DNA from: an uncultured Anaerotignum sp.
Lineage (GTDB): Bacteria; Bacillota; Clostridia; Lachnospirales; Anaerotignaceae
Assembly (NCBI RefSeq): GCF_905212195.1
Contig: NZ_CAJMDQ010000025.1
Location: forward strand, 1-27,241
Direction of reading: 5' to 3'
Length of the DNA stretch: 27,241 nucleotides
Numbering within the stretch: the first letter of the stretch is position 1; each line of letters opens with the position of its first letter. The position numbers and the translations under genes are program-made. The notes beneath the pieces were generated by a model that worked only from the letters and a program-made list of their open reading frames with translations, searched no databases and was not told the DNA's origin. Positions 15,693 to 24,182 of this stretch are shown here, piece after piece.

Positions 15693-16637
15693 ATGAAACT
15701 GATACTGGATTTGGATACAGGCATTGATGATGCTATGGCACTTGCTTATGCCGTTGGCAGCCCAGATTTGGAACTGATTGGTGTAACAGGTACTTACGGC
15801 AATGTGTATACGGAAGTGGGTGTGCAGAACGTTCTGAATCTGCTGGAAATGATGGGCAAACCGGAAATTCCTGTTTTTCTGGGCGAGAAAAAAGCACTGA
15901 CACAGGATGTTTTTGTTCGTCATGAAGTCAGTGCCAGAATCCATGGGGAAAATGGTGTGGGACAGGTGGAACTGCCTGTGGCAGCGGAACATGCTTCTCA
16001 GATGGATGCCGTGGATTTTATCATTGAATCTGTGAAAAAGTATGGAAAAGAACTGGTCATCGTGGCAACAGGCCCCCAGACCAATCTGGCGGCGGCATTG
16101 AACAAAGCACCGGAAATCAAAGAAATCATGGGGAAAATCGTGATCATGGGCGGTGCACTGACCGTTCCCGGTAATGTAAGCCCCTATGCGGAAGCCAATA
16201 TTTCCAAAGATCCTCTGGCTGCAAAAATCCTTTTTGAAAGTGGTCTGGATGTGACCATGGTTGGTCTGGACGTGACACAGCGTTCTCAGCTGACATTGGA
16301 GGATTTGCAGGCTTGGAAAAACTGCGGCACATTGGCAGGGGAAAAATATGCGGATATGGTGGCATACTATATCAGTCAGCATGAACATAGCGGTGGTACT
16401 GCATGTTATCTCCATGACCCTTCCGCTGCTGTCTGCGCTGTACATCCTGAATGGTTTACCATGCTTCCCATGCATATGACCGTTGTCACAGAAGGCGAAG
16501 CGGCAGGACGCACCATTGGTGATCCCATGAAACTGCGGGAAGCAAACCCCAATGTGAAGGTTTGTATTGGTGTGGATTCTCCAAAATTGGAGGCACATTT
16601 GAAAGAAATGCTCATGCGTGCTTTTCTGGGAAACTAA
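15693..16637 (+). CDS. Nucleoside hydrolase (inosine-uridine type family)
   Basis: Enzymes of this family cleave the N-glycosidic bond of nucleosides to free base and ribose for salvage. The 314-residue protein has the calcium/ribose motif LDLDTGIDDAMAL with D8, D12 and D13, and the second metal and catalytic segment YLHDPSAA with H241 and D242. These are the standard active-site residues, and length is normal. AAGGAGG lies 9 bases before the ATG at 15693, which I prefer over in-frame upstream codons inside the preceding terminator. It stands alone between two terminators. The preferred base (purine or pyrimidine) cannot be told. Confidence 0.93.
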   Translation: MKLILDLDTGIDDAMALAYAVGSPDLELIGVTGTYGNVYTEVGVQNVLNLLEMMGKPEIPVFLGEKKALTQDVFVRHEVSARIHGENGVGQVELPVAAEHASQMDAVDFIIESVKKYGKELVIVATGPQTNLAAALNKAPEIKEIMGKIVIMGGALTVPGNVSPYAEANISKDPLAAKILFESGLDVTMVGLDVTQRSQLTLEDLQAWKNCGTLAGEKYADMVAYYISQHEHSGGTACYLHDPSAAVCAVHPEWFTMLPMHMTVVTEGEAAGRTIGDPMKLREANPNVKVCIGVDSPKLEAHLKEMLMRAFLGN

Positions 16638-16681
16638 TGGAAAAGGTTTTGCAAGAAAAGTGATGTTAGCTTAAAAAATAT

Positions 16682-16727
16682 ATAGCCGGAATCCTTGAAT
16701 AATAAAAAGGATTCCAGCTATCATTTT
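16682..16727 (+). terminator. Terminator after the nucleoside hydrolase
   Basis: A 15-bp stem with one mismatch (16682-16696 with 16707-16721, 10-base loop) is followed by CATTTTTG. Confidence 0.82.
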
Positions 16728-16836
16728 TGAACAGCAGTGTTTTTCGAAAGAAATTTATGTAAGGGTTTTATTTTTGGTTGAATTTCGTGCATCATGCGTG
16801 AAAAATATGTTTCAGTATATAGATGGGAGTGAAAGA

Positions 16837-18174
16837 ATGAATTTTGCAGAAGAATATAAAAGAAAACTGAAAACACCGGAAGAAGCAGTGAAACTGGTGA
16901 AAGACGGCGACTGGGTGGATTACAGTGTAGGTATCGGTTTTCCTGTGCTGTTGGATGCGGCACTGGCAAAACGCAAAGATGAATTGAGAGATATCAAGAT
17001 TCGAGGTTCCTTGGCTATGCAGCCCATTCAGGCAGTAGAACAGGACAGAGAACGGAGAACATTTACCTATAACAGCTGGCATTGCTCCGGTTACGAACGG
17101 AAATTGTGCGATGAAGGTCTTTGCAACTATATTCCTATGATTTTCCGCAATATGGCGTCTTATTACAGACGGTATCTGACCGTAAATGTGGCGATGATTT
17201 CCGTGGCACCCATGGACAGCAAGGGATTTTTCAATTTCTCCATGGTAAACTGCACTACCAGAGCCATTCTGGATGCGGCAGACCTGATTATTCTGGAAGT
17301 TAACGAACATATGCCCCATGTTTATGGCGGTCAGGAAGACTGCATCCATATTTCTGAAGTAGATGTGGTAGTAGAAGGGGAACATAAACCGCTGGCACAG
17401 TTGCCCATTCCTCCTGCAACAGAAATTGACGAGAAAATTGCATCTCTGCTTTTGCCGCATATTCCCGATGGTGCTACTATCCAGCTGGGCATTGGCGGTA
17501 TGCCTAACTCTGTAGGCAAATTGATGGCAGAATCCGATTTGAAAGATTTGGGCATGCATACAGAACTCCTTTCCGATGGTTTTGTAGACTTGTACGAAGC
17601 GGGTAAACTGACAAACAGCAGAAAAACACTGCACCGCGGGAAAGGTGTATTTGGTATTGCATTGGGTTCTCAGCGGCTGTATGACTGGGTAGGAGAAAAT
17701 CAGGGACTCCTTTCTTTCCCTATGGACTATGTGAATCAGCCCAGCGTTATGTCACAGATGGAAAATATGATTTCCATCAACAACTGTATTGCCATTGACC
17801 TGTATGGCCAGGTTTCTTCTGAAAGCGCAGGCACACGCCATATTTCCGGTACCGGCGGACAGTTGGACTTTTCCACAGGGGCTTATGACGCGCCTGGCGG
17901 CAAAGGCTTTATCTGTATGACATCTTCTTATCGGGATAAGGCTGGCAATCTGAAATCCAGAATCCTGCCAAAGTTTACACAGGGGGACATCATCACAACG
18001 CCCAGAACACAGGCTTTTTATATCGTAACAGAATATGGCATTGTGAATCTGGCAGGTAGAAGCACATGGGAAAGAGCGGAACTGCTTATTTCTCTGGCAC
18101 ATCCTGATTTCAGGGATGAACTCATTGCTGCAGCGGACAAGCAGAAAATCTGGAGAAACTCCAATAGAATCTAA
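16837..18174 (+). CDS. Butyryl-CoA:acetate-type CoA-transferase (4-hydroxybutyrate CoA-transferase family)
   Basis: The 445-residue protein belongs to the acetyl-CoA hydrolase/CoA-transferase family that includes butyryl-CoA:acetate and 4-hydroxybutyrate CoA-transferases. These move CoA between short-chain acyl groups through a glutamyl-CoA intermediate. The catalytic glutamate is E243 in GMHTELLSDGF, preceded by the oxyanion and CoA loop QLGIGGMPNSVG (216-227) and followed by SSESAGTRHISGTGGQLDF. Length fits the butyrate enzymes (about 445-448). The frame is open to 16774, but GGGAG at 16824-16828 and the family N-terminus (MNFAEEYKRKL) support the ATG at 16837. The acyl preference (butyryl, propionyl or 4-hydroxybutyryl) cannot be fixed by sequence reading. 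It is a single-gene unit. Confidence 0.88.
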   Translation: MNFAEEYKRKLKTPEEAVKLVKDGDWVDYSVGIGFPVLLDAALAKRKDELRDIKIRGSLAMQPIQAVEQDRERRTFTYNSWHCSGYERKLCDEGLCNYIPMIFRNMASYYRRYLTVNVAMISVAPMDSKGFFNFSMVNCTTRAILDAADLIILEVNEHMPHVYGGQEDCIHISEVDVVVEGEHKPLAQLPIPPATEIDEKIASLLLPHIPDGATIQLGIGGMPNSVGKLMAESDLKDLGMHTELLSDGFVDLYEAGKLTNSRKTLHRGKGVFGIALGSQRLYDWVGENQGLLSFPMDYVNQPSVMSQMENMISINNCIAIDLYGQVSSESAGTRHISGTGGQLDFSTGAYDAPGGKGFICMTSSYRDKAGNLKSRILPKFTQGDIITTPRTQAFYIVTEYGIVNLAGRSTWERAELLISLAHPDFRDELIAAADKQKIWRNSNRI

Positions 18175-18183
18175 TTCGTATAC

Positions 18184-18226
18184 AAAACAGGGATTTCTGA
18201 TGTTTTCAGAGATTCCTGTTTTTTTG
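18184..18226 (+). terminator. Terminator after the CoA-transferase
   Basis: A 16-bp stem containing a few G-U pairs (about 18185-18200 with 18205-18220) with a short loop runs into a T7 tract. Confidence 0.88.
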
Positions 18227-18281
18227 TTGCCAGACACATAAGAGGAAAAAGTGCATACAATAAAAGCAGGGGGTGACGCTT

Positions 18282-18443
18282 GTGGGCAGAAGATGTGTGA
18301 ACCAATGGAGAAAACGATGGATTGGTTCTCTGATGATTGCGTTGGGAACCGGTGTGTTTTTGGCTTTGCTGCTGCCGGGATGTATGTTTTTGGTGGCTGT
18401 TCTGCTCATTTGCGGCGGTGCCTGTCTGTTGTATAAAAGTTAA
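18282..18443 (+). CDS. Small two-helix membrane protein, 53 residues
   Basis: A short frame encodes a basic N-terminus (GRRCVNQWRKRWIG) and then two closely spaced hydrophobic helices (about 15-31 and 34-50) with a Pro-Gly turn (LLPGC) between them, ending LLYKS. AGGGGGTG at 18268-18275 is well placed for the GTG at 18282; a GTG at 18273 lies inside it. The positive-inside pattern puts the N-terminus in the cytoplasm. It sits between two terminators, so it is an independent small transcription unit. I do not recognise a characterised family, and no function is assigned. The clean ribosome site, hydrophobic pattern and flanking terminators argue that it is real. Confidence 0.6.
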   Translation: MGRRCVNQWRKRWIGSLMIALGTGVFLALLLPGCMFLVAVLLICGGACLLYKS

Positions 18444-18451
18444 GATAATTC

Positions 18452-18495
18452 ACGCATGTTGTTCTTTGAGGAGAAAGGAATGACATGCGTTTTTT
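18452..18495 (+). terminator. Terminator after the small membrane protein
   Basis: ACGCATGT (18452-18459) pairs with ACATGCGT (18483-18490), with a further TTC-TTT/AAAG-GAA helix inside the loop and a T6 run after it. Confidence 0.8.
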
Positions 18496-18543
18496 GTTGT
18501 ATTACAAAATATTTTTTGCGGGCTTTTCCGTTTTTCCCCTTTT

Positions 18544-18552
18544 TGTTATAAT
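18544..18552 (+). promoter_or_regulatory. Extended -10 promoter of the two-component operon
   Basis: TGTTATAAT gives a perfect TATAAT (18547-18552) with the TG extension. No good -35 exists upstream, as is usual for extended -10 promoters that may need an activator. It lies 38 bases before the response-regulator start. Confidence 0.6.
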
Positions 18553-18590
18553 TTAATGAGAGAAAGATTAAATACGCAGGGGATGAAAGT

Positions 18591-20183
18591 ATGAATGAAC
18601 CATATAAAATTTTGCTGGTGGATGATGAGGCAGAAGTCCGCACCAGCATTATTCGAAAAATAGATTGGTCTGCCGTTGGTTTTCAAGTGGTAGGCGATGC
18701 AGAAAACGGCGTGGATGCGCTGGAAAAAATTGAACAGTTGGAGCCGGATGTGGTATTGACGGATATTCGGATGCCTTATATGGATGGTCTGGAAATGGCA
18801 GAGAGGCTGCGGGAAATCCATCCTTCCATCAAAGTGGTGCTCTTTTCCGGGTTTGATGATTTTGAGTATGCCCAGAAAGCCATTAAACTGAATATCATCG
18901 AATATATCTTGAAGCCTGTCAATGCAGAGGAAATGATGGAAATTTTGCTGCGGATCAAAGGCACATTGGATGAAGAAATCCAGCGTTTGCGGGATTTGAC
19001 AAACTTACAGGAAAGTTTTCGGAAAAATCTGCCTATCCTCAGGGAGAAATTTTTGAGCAATCTGGTAAAAGGCAATGTGGGAAAAGAAGATATTCCTGTT
19101 CTTATGGAGGAATATGGTCTTTCCCTTTTGGAAGGAAATCGCTGGGTAGCGGCAAAGGTTATGGCGCAGGAAATGGATAATGCCGCTTGGAACAGCTGGA
19201 ACCTGCTGGCTGTATCTGTACAGCGTTTGCTGGAAGACAGATTCAAAGATTTTGGCAATTACAGCTGTTTCCAGCGTCCATCTGGCATTTGTGTCATTGC
19301 TGCCATGGAAAGTGAAAAAGACCTGATGCAGCTGACTACTTTTTTCCGGGAATTGTGCAAAGAAGTCAAAAAGATTTTGAATTGTACGTTGATTGTAGGG
19401 ATTGGACGCGTGGTGGAAAGCATCGAAGCCATTTCCCATAGCTATGCAGAGGCAAGGGAAGCTGTAGCTTACAGCCGCACAGCCGGTGAAGTGGTTTTCA
19501 TTTCTGACGTGGAGCCTCAGAAAGATACATTGCTCCATCTGGATGAAAAAGACGAAAAGGAACTGAGTTATGTATTGAAATTCGGCGACGAAGAAATGAT
19601 ACAATCCTGTGTGGAAAGCATTTCGGGCAGAATGCGGCAGACAAATGCCATGCAGAATAGTTTTCAGGCGTACATCATCGATATTTTGAGTGTTATTCTG
19701 CGCGTCGTACAGAAAAACGGGCTGGAAGAAAACATCGTCTTTGGAAAATATACAGACTACAACGGTGTGCTTACAGGCATCCGGGAAAGTGCAGATATGC
19801 AGGACTGGCTTTGTGAAGTTTGCTTTGCCATCAGCGGCAAATTGTATCGGGAACGTGTGGGAACCACCCAGACATTGATTGAAAAGGCAAAGAAATATAT
19901 TGGGGAGAATTACGCCAATTCCGCTCTTTCACTGGAAATGGTATGCAGTTATCTCCATATTAGCACAGCTTATTTTTCCACCATATTCAAAAAAGAAGTG
20001 GGGGAAAGCTATATTTCCTATCTGACGGGCATCCGCATGGAAAAAGCGGCTGCACTGCTGAAGGAAACCGATGAAAAGACATATCAGATTGCCGCAAAGG
20101 TTGGCTATGACGAGCCTAATTATTTCGGCTATGTATTCAAAAAGAAATTTGGGGTTTCTCCGAATAAGTTTCGTGGAAAGTGA
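18591..20183 (+). CDS. YesN-type response regulator with AraC DNA-binding domain
   Basis: The 530-residue protein has an N-terminal receiver domain (about 1-125) with the acidic pair D11/D12, phospho-acceptor D58 in LTDIRMPYMDG and a conserved K near 107 (YILKPV). A middle region of about 300 residues, partly coiled, follows. The C-terminal AraC-type double helix-turn-helix (about 428-530) ends in the signature VGYDEPNYFGYVFKKKFGVSP. This is the YesN architecture, common in Clostridia and usually paired with YesM kinases next to sugar ABC transporters. AGGGGATG lies before the ATG at 18591. The kinase starts 8 bases after the stop. The likely target is the mglB promoter within the same cluster (inference). 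Confidence 0.94.
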   Translation: MNEPYKILLVDDEAEVRTSIIRKIDWSAVGFQVVGDAENGVDALEKIEQLEPDVVLTDIRMPYMDGLEMAERLREIHPSIKVVLFSGFDDFEYAQKAIKLNIIEYILKPVNAEEMMEILLRIKGTLDEEIQRLRDLTNLQESFRKNLPILREKFLSNLVKGNVGKEDIPVLMEEYGLSLLEGNRWVAAKVMAQEMDNAAWNSWNLLAVSVQRLLEDRFKDFGNYSCFQRPSGICVIAAMESEKDLMQLTTFFRELCKEVKKILNCTLIVGIGRVVESIEAISHSYAEAREAVAYSRTAGEVVFISDVEPQKDTLLHLDEKDEKELSYVLKFGDEEMIQSCVESISGRMRQTNAMQNSFQAYIIDILSVILRVVQKNGLEENIVFGKYTDYNGVLTGIRESADMQDWLCEVCFAISGKLYRERVGTTQTLIEKAKKYIGENYANSALSLEMVCSYLHISTAYFSTIFKKEVGESYISYLTGIRMEKAAALLKETDEKTYQIAAKVGYDEPNYFGYVFKKKFGVSPNKFRGK

Positions 20184-20191
20184 GGAAAGCC

Positions 20192-22000
20192 ATGGGCATT
20201 TTTCAAAAGGGAAAAGAATATCTGCAGCAGCGGTTTTTAGATGGCAGCAAGCATATTGAACTGCGGAAACTGCTGTGGGTTTCCTTTACGCTGACATCTG
20301 TGGTGGCAACGCTTTTGATGGGGATTTCTTTCTATTATCGTTTTGCGGCACAGTCTGCCCAGACCACATGGGAAGGAAATGATACTCGCATAGAAGATGC
20401 GGCAGAACAGGTGACAGCACATTTTCGCAATATGATCAAAGTGTCAGATACCTTATATTACCGCGTTATCAAGGGAACGGATTTACAGCAGGATACCATT
20501 TCGGACGATTTTCGGCTGATTTATGAAATGAATAAAGATAATGTGGAAAGCATTGCCCTCTTTTCCATTGACGGCAATTTGATTTGTGCTACACCAAACA
20601 GCCATCTGCGACCCAATTTCTCATTGCAGAAAGAAGCTTGGTATGGCAGTGCTTTGGATACAGAGGAAAATATTCGTTTTGGGGCACCGCAGGTTTCCCG
20701 GGTTTTTCGGGCGGAAGGCGATGGTTATACACGGGTGATTCCTATGAGCCGTATGGTGCAGCTGACCATGGGAGATCAGACAAAGCGGGGCGTGCTGCTC
20801 ATTAATCTGCGGTATGATGTATTGCAGGATATGCTGGAAAATGTCATGGTAGGGGAAGAATCCTATGTATATCTGGCTGGAGAAAACGGTAATCTGCTGT
20901 ATCATCCCATGCAAGACCAGATTGCGGCAGGCACCATGAAAGAGGAAACATTGCCTTTGCTCATGTCCTCTCTGGAAGGGGATGTGCAGGCAAAACCCTA
21001 TACCTTCCTACATAAGACCATTGGCTATACGGGCTGGCATATGGTGGGGGTATCCAAAGGGGATACGCCGTCTTTGCATAACTGGAAAACACGGAGTTTC
21101 ATTCTGTTTTTGCTGGCGTTTTTCCTCAATGCCATGATGCTCATCAACTTTTATGTTTCCAGAAAAGTCACAGAGCCGATGCATCGACTGGAAGGGGCTG
21201 TGAAACGAATTCAGGCAGGGGATTTGAATACGAAGATACAGGCTTCCGGTGTGTATGAGATACAGAATCTGTCCAATGCCATTGAGGAAATGGAACGGAA
21301 CCTGAAACAGCTTATGGAAGATATAGTGCAGGAACATGAAGCCAAACGAAAAAGTGATTTGATGGTACTGCAAAATCAGATTAACCCCCATTTCCTGTAT
21401 AATACATTGGATGTCATTGTGTGGATGATCGAAAACGAAAAAAGCGGCGATGCCGTCAAAGCGGTGACAGCACTGGCGCGATTTTTCCGTATCAGTTTGA
21501 GCAGAGGCAAGACTGTCATTCCTGTTTCTGACGAAGTGGAACATGTACGAAACTATCTGATGATACAGGAAATGCGTTTCAAAAATAAATTTACTTATGC
21601 CTTTGATGTGAAAGAAGAAACGAAACAGCTGGGAACTGTGAAGCTGATTTTGCAGCCTTTGGTGGAAAATGCCATTTATCATGCTATGGAATTTATGGAT
21701 GATGATGGGGAATTGACCGTAAAAGGCTATCTGGAAGGGGAAGAACTGGTGCTTTCCGTGACAGATAATGGCTGTGGCATGACAAAAGAGCGAGCAGAAG
21801 CACTCCTGCGAGGGGATTTTGTCCAGACAGGAAAAGGTTCTGGCGTAGGTCTGCGGAATGTGCAGGAACGAATCCAGCTTGTTTTTGGGGAGAAATATGG
21901 TCTGCGTATCCTTTCGGAACCAGATGAAGGTACTTGCATTGAGATTCATCTGCCAGCCATTCCCTATGAAGAAATGAAAGAAAGGGGGATGGTATCATGA
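20192..22000 (+). CDS. YesM/LytS-type sensor histidine kinase
   Basis: The 602-residue membrane kinase has a first membrane helix at about 27-49, an extracellular domain of about 250 residues, a second helix at about 301-322, a HAMP linker (about 322-375), and the His_kinase domain with phospho-acceptor H400 in NPHFLYNTLD. The ATP-binding domain has its N box (LVENAIYH) and G boxes (DNGCGM, GSGVGLRNV). The NPHFLYN box places it in the YesM/LytS class that partners with YesN regulators. A GTG at 20180 overlaps the preceding stop, but AGG at 20183-20185 fits the ATG at 20192 better. Its stop overlaps the next gene (ATGA), tying the kinase to the anchored binding protein. Confidence 0.94.
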   Translation: MGIFQKGKEYLQQRFLDGSKHIELRKLLWVSFTLTSVVATLLMGISFYYRFAAQSAQTTWEGNDTRIEDAAEQVTAHFRNMIKVSDTLYYRVIKGTDLQQDTISDDFRLIYEMNKDNVESIALFSIDGNLICATPNSHLRPNFSLQKEAWYGSALDTEENIRFGAPQVSRVFRAEGDGYTRVIPMSRMVQLTMGDQTKRGVLLINLRYDVLQDMLENVMVGEESYVYLAGENGNLLYHPMQDQIAAGTMKEETLPLLMSSLEGDVQAKPYTFLHKTIGYTGWHMVGVSKGDTPSLHNWKTRSFILFLLAFFLNAMMLINFYVSRKVTEPMHRLEGAVKRIQAGDLNTKIQASGVYEIQNLSNAIEEMERNLKQLMEDIVQEHEAKRKSDLMVLQNQINPHFLYNTLDVIVWMIENEKSGDAVKAVTALARFFRISLSRGKTVIPVSDEVEHVRNYLMIQEMRFKNKFTYAFDVKEETKQLGTVKLILQPLVENAIYHAMEFMDDDGELTVKGYLEGEELVLSVTDNGCGMTKERAEALLRGDFVQTGKGSGVGLRNVQERIQLVFGEKYGLRILSEPDEGTCIEIHLPAIPYEEMKERGMVS

Positions 22001-22956
22001 CCATAAAACAGAAAATCTTTCTTTTTGTGGACATCCTCATTCTGGTTGTGCTGTTCCTGATTTCCTCTACAGATTATATCTGGAAGGAAAGAAAAGTGGA
22101 TGTGTCCAATATTTCTGTCATTGTGGATATTCCTCAGGACAGCATCAACATGAATCTGCGGGAAGGGGCCAAAAAGGCTGCCCAAGCCTATCATGCAGAC
22201 ATGCATTTTTTGAATCTGCGAGACTATGAAGCACAGCAGATGGATATGCAGACATTGGTGCAGCGGGAATTGGACGCAGGATGTGAAGGCATTGTGCTTG
22301 AATGCGGAAGCAACAGAGTAACGGAAGAAATTCTGGAACAGATTCCCGTGGGCGTTCCGGTGGTGCTGTGGGATACGGAAGCAGAATCTCCGCGGGTGAA
22401 GGCCAATGTTTCTTTTGACAGGGAAGCCATTGCAAGACTGCTGGTGGAAAAGGTCGCGGAAGCGAGAGATAAAGGCCAGAGTGTGACATTGGTGTCCCAT
22501 AAAGATTGCAGCGATCAGGTGCAGCGTATGCATGATCTGCTGGAAGAATTGTTCCCACAGGCAGGCATTATGGTACGCCGTGTGGAACTTGCGGATTATG
22601 GAGAGGCAAACGCACTTGTCAGCGGTCTGGCAGCACAGGGAGGCAATATGGTCGTTTCCTGTGATACACAGGCGCTGGAAGCTATGGCACAGGTTTGTGA
22701 AAACAATGGATATACATTGCCTTTGTTTGGCATGGGCTGGAGCGGTATGGTTCGAGAACAGCTGGAGAAAGGGAATATCGACGGCGTTGCTGTGGCTGAC
22801 GCCTATGGTGCTGGTTATTTTGGCGTACAGAAACTGACGATGATTTTAACCGGAGAAGACCAGAACGACGAAGAACGGATTTTCCAGACAATCTGGGTGA
22901 CCGGTGAGAATATGTATGATCGAAGTCGGGAAGCGATTTTGTTTCCTTTTGCGTGA
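21997..22956 (+). CDS. Membrane-anchored periplasmic-binding-protein-like sensor 1
   Basis: The 319-residue protein has an uncleaved N-terminal membrane helix (about 5-25) without a lipobox cysteine. It is followed by a type I periplasmic sugar-binding fold (ISVIVDIPQDSINMNLREGAK from about 38; alternating strands such as GIVLECGS and PVVLWDTE). The glucose/galactose-type calcium loop is missing, and classical pocket residues are not obvious, so its ligand is unclear. Its start overlaps the kinase stop by four bases. Anchored binding proteins next to LytS/YesM kinases act as co-sensors in the XylFII-LytS/YesN system, and this is the likely role here (inference from context). AGGGGGATG precedes the start. 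Confidence 0.82.
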   Translation: MTIKQKIFLFVDILILVVLFLISSTDYIWKERKVDVSNISVIVDIPQDSINMNLREGAKKAAQAYHADMHFLNLRDYEAQQMDMQTLVQRELDAGCEGIVLECGSNRVTEEILEQIPVGVPVVLWDTEAESPRVKANVSFDREAIARLLVEKVAEARDKGQSVTLVSHKDCSDQVQRMHDLLEELFPQAGIMVRRVELADYGEANALVSGLAAQGGNMVVSCDTQALEAMAQVCENNGYTLPLFGMGWSGMVREQLEKGNIDGVAVADAYGAGYFGVQKLTMILTGEDQNDEERIFQTIWVTGENMYDRSREAILFPFA

Positions 22957-22967
22957 GGTGAGAACAG

Positions 22968-23987
22968 ATGCAGATAAGAAAACAGGCAATCGGAATTTTT
23001 TTAGGCGTGATTTGTGTGGTTCTGGCAGTGGTTTGGCTATGGATGCCTCGTACAAAGGAAAAAAAGGAATTGAAAATCGGTGTTTCGCTTTATTCGGAAA
23101 GCGATACGTTTGTTGACAGTATCGTATCTTCCATGCAGGAGCAGGCAGCTGCTTATGAAGCAGAAACAGGCTGCCCAGTCACTTTGAACATTTCCAGAGC
23201 CAATGGCTCTCAGCGGGAACAGTATGATCAGGTGGAGCAGTATGTGGCACTGGGCTATGATGCAGTTTGTGTCAATCTGGTAGACCGCACCAACGCATCC
23301 AGCATGGTAGACCTTGCCCAGTCGGAAGAAGTGCCTTTGGTGTTTTTCAACAGAGAACCTGTGCGGGAAGATATTCTGCGGGGGGATCATGTGTATTATG
23401 TAGGGACAGATGCCAGAGAAACGGCAAGAATGCAGGGAGAAGCGGTACTGCAAAGTTATGCGGCCTCTGCGGAGAAAATGGACAAGAATGGTGACGGCAT
23501 TTTGCAGTATGTGATGCTGGAAGGAGAAATGGGGCATCAGGATACCATTCTCCGCTCTGACTATGTACTCCAAACCATTGAGGATGGCGGCGTGAAGCTG
23601 CAAAAGCTGGATGCAGAAACAGCTGATTGGATGCGCAGCCGCGCAGATGCTGTCATGGAACAATGGATTGCGGAAATGGGCGACGAAATCGAACTGGTAT
23701 TGTGCAACAATGACGATATGGCGTTAGGGGCTGCGGATGCTCTGAAGCGAAAAAATTTCACAGCAGCAGTATTTGGAATAGATGGAACGCCGGCAGGGCT
23801 TGAGGCACTGGAGCAGAAAGTGCTTTGGGCAACGGTTGACTGCGGTGCAAAAGAACAGGGAAAAGCCGTCTTCGGTATTGCTTCTGCTTTGGGTATGGGC
23901 AAGGAATTGCCTGAAGATATAGAACTGAGTGATGGAAGATATGTTCGGGTTCCTGTACAGGCACGGATACATGAGTCCATAATCTGA
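22968..23987 (+). CDS. Membrane-anchored glucose/galactose-binding-like sensor 2
   Basis: The 339-residue protein has an N-terminal membrane helix (about 5-26) with no lipobox, then a domain closely like MglB. The calcium loop DKNGDGILQ (172-180) is intact. Compared with E. coli galactose/glucose-binding protein from memory, the ligand residues equivalent to D14, F16, N91, H152, D154, R158, W183, N211 and D236 all appear present (SDTF, FFNREP, GHQDTILR, DWM, CNNDD, FGIDG), while N256 does not. It should therefore bind a hexose at the cell surface. GAGGTGAG precedes the ATG. It lies 11 bases after sensor 1 and 195 bases before mglB, fitting a sugar co-sensor for the kinase (inference). Confidence 0.85.
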   Translation: MQIRKQAIGIFLGVICVVLAVVWLWMPRTKEKKELKIGVSLYSESDTFVDSIVSSMQEQAAAYEAETGCPVTLNISRANGSQREQYDQVEQYVALGYDAVCVNLVDRTNASSMVDLAQSEEVPLVFFNREPVREDILRGDHVYYVGTDARETARMQGEAVLQSYAASAEKMDKNGDGILQYVMLEGEMGHQDTILRSDYVLQTIEDGGVKLQKLDAETADWMRSRADAVMEQWIAEMGDEIELVLCNNDDMALGAADALKRKNFTAAVFGIDGTPAGLEALEQKVLWATVDCGAKEQGKAVFGIASALGMGKELPEDIELSDGRYVRVPVQARIHESII

Positions 23988-24094
23988 ACAGTTTTTTCGA
24001 CAAAAAAAGAAAAAAATTATAGGTTTCGCCAAAAGAAAAAGAATAAATTCCATGTAGATATAAAAAAATCTCTATTTTTTGCCCGGTATAGATT

Positions 24095-24103
24095 TGATAT
24101 AAT
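24095..24103 (+). promoter_or_regulatory. Extended -10 promoter of mglB
   Basis: TGATATAAT gives a perfect TATAAT (24098-24103) with the TG extension, about 80 bases before mglB. The -35 region is only a T run. Its weak -35 fits a promoter that needs an activator such as the nearby YesN-type regulator. Confidence 0.65.
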
Positions 24104-24182
24104 GTTATTAACAACAGGGAGATTGTTGTGTTACATGTGTTTCGGTCTTGGACTGGACAAAATCTAAAGGAGGGTTTATACA

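Noticed and set aside
16784..16800. Short palindrome GCATCATGC as an operator for the CoA-transferase
   Set aside because: Only four-base arms; such palindromes are expected by chance and no regulator is nearby.
18251..18436. 61-codon frame over the small membrane protein
   Set aside because: It lacks a proper ribosome site and hydrophobic pattern; the other frame (18282-18443) has both.
24104..24114. GTTATTAAC palindrome downstream of the mglB -10 as a Rex-like site
   Set aside because: Too short and lacking the full Rex half-sites.
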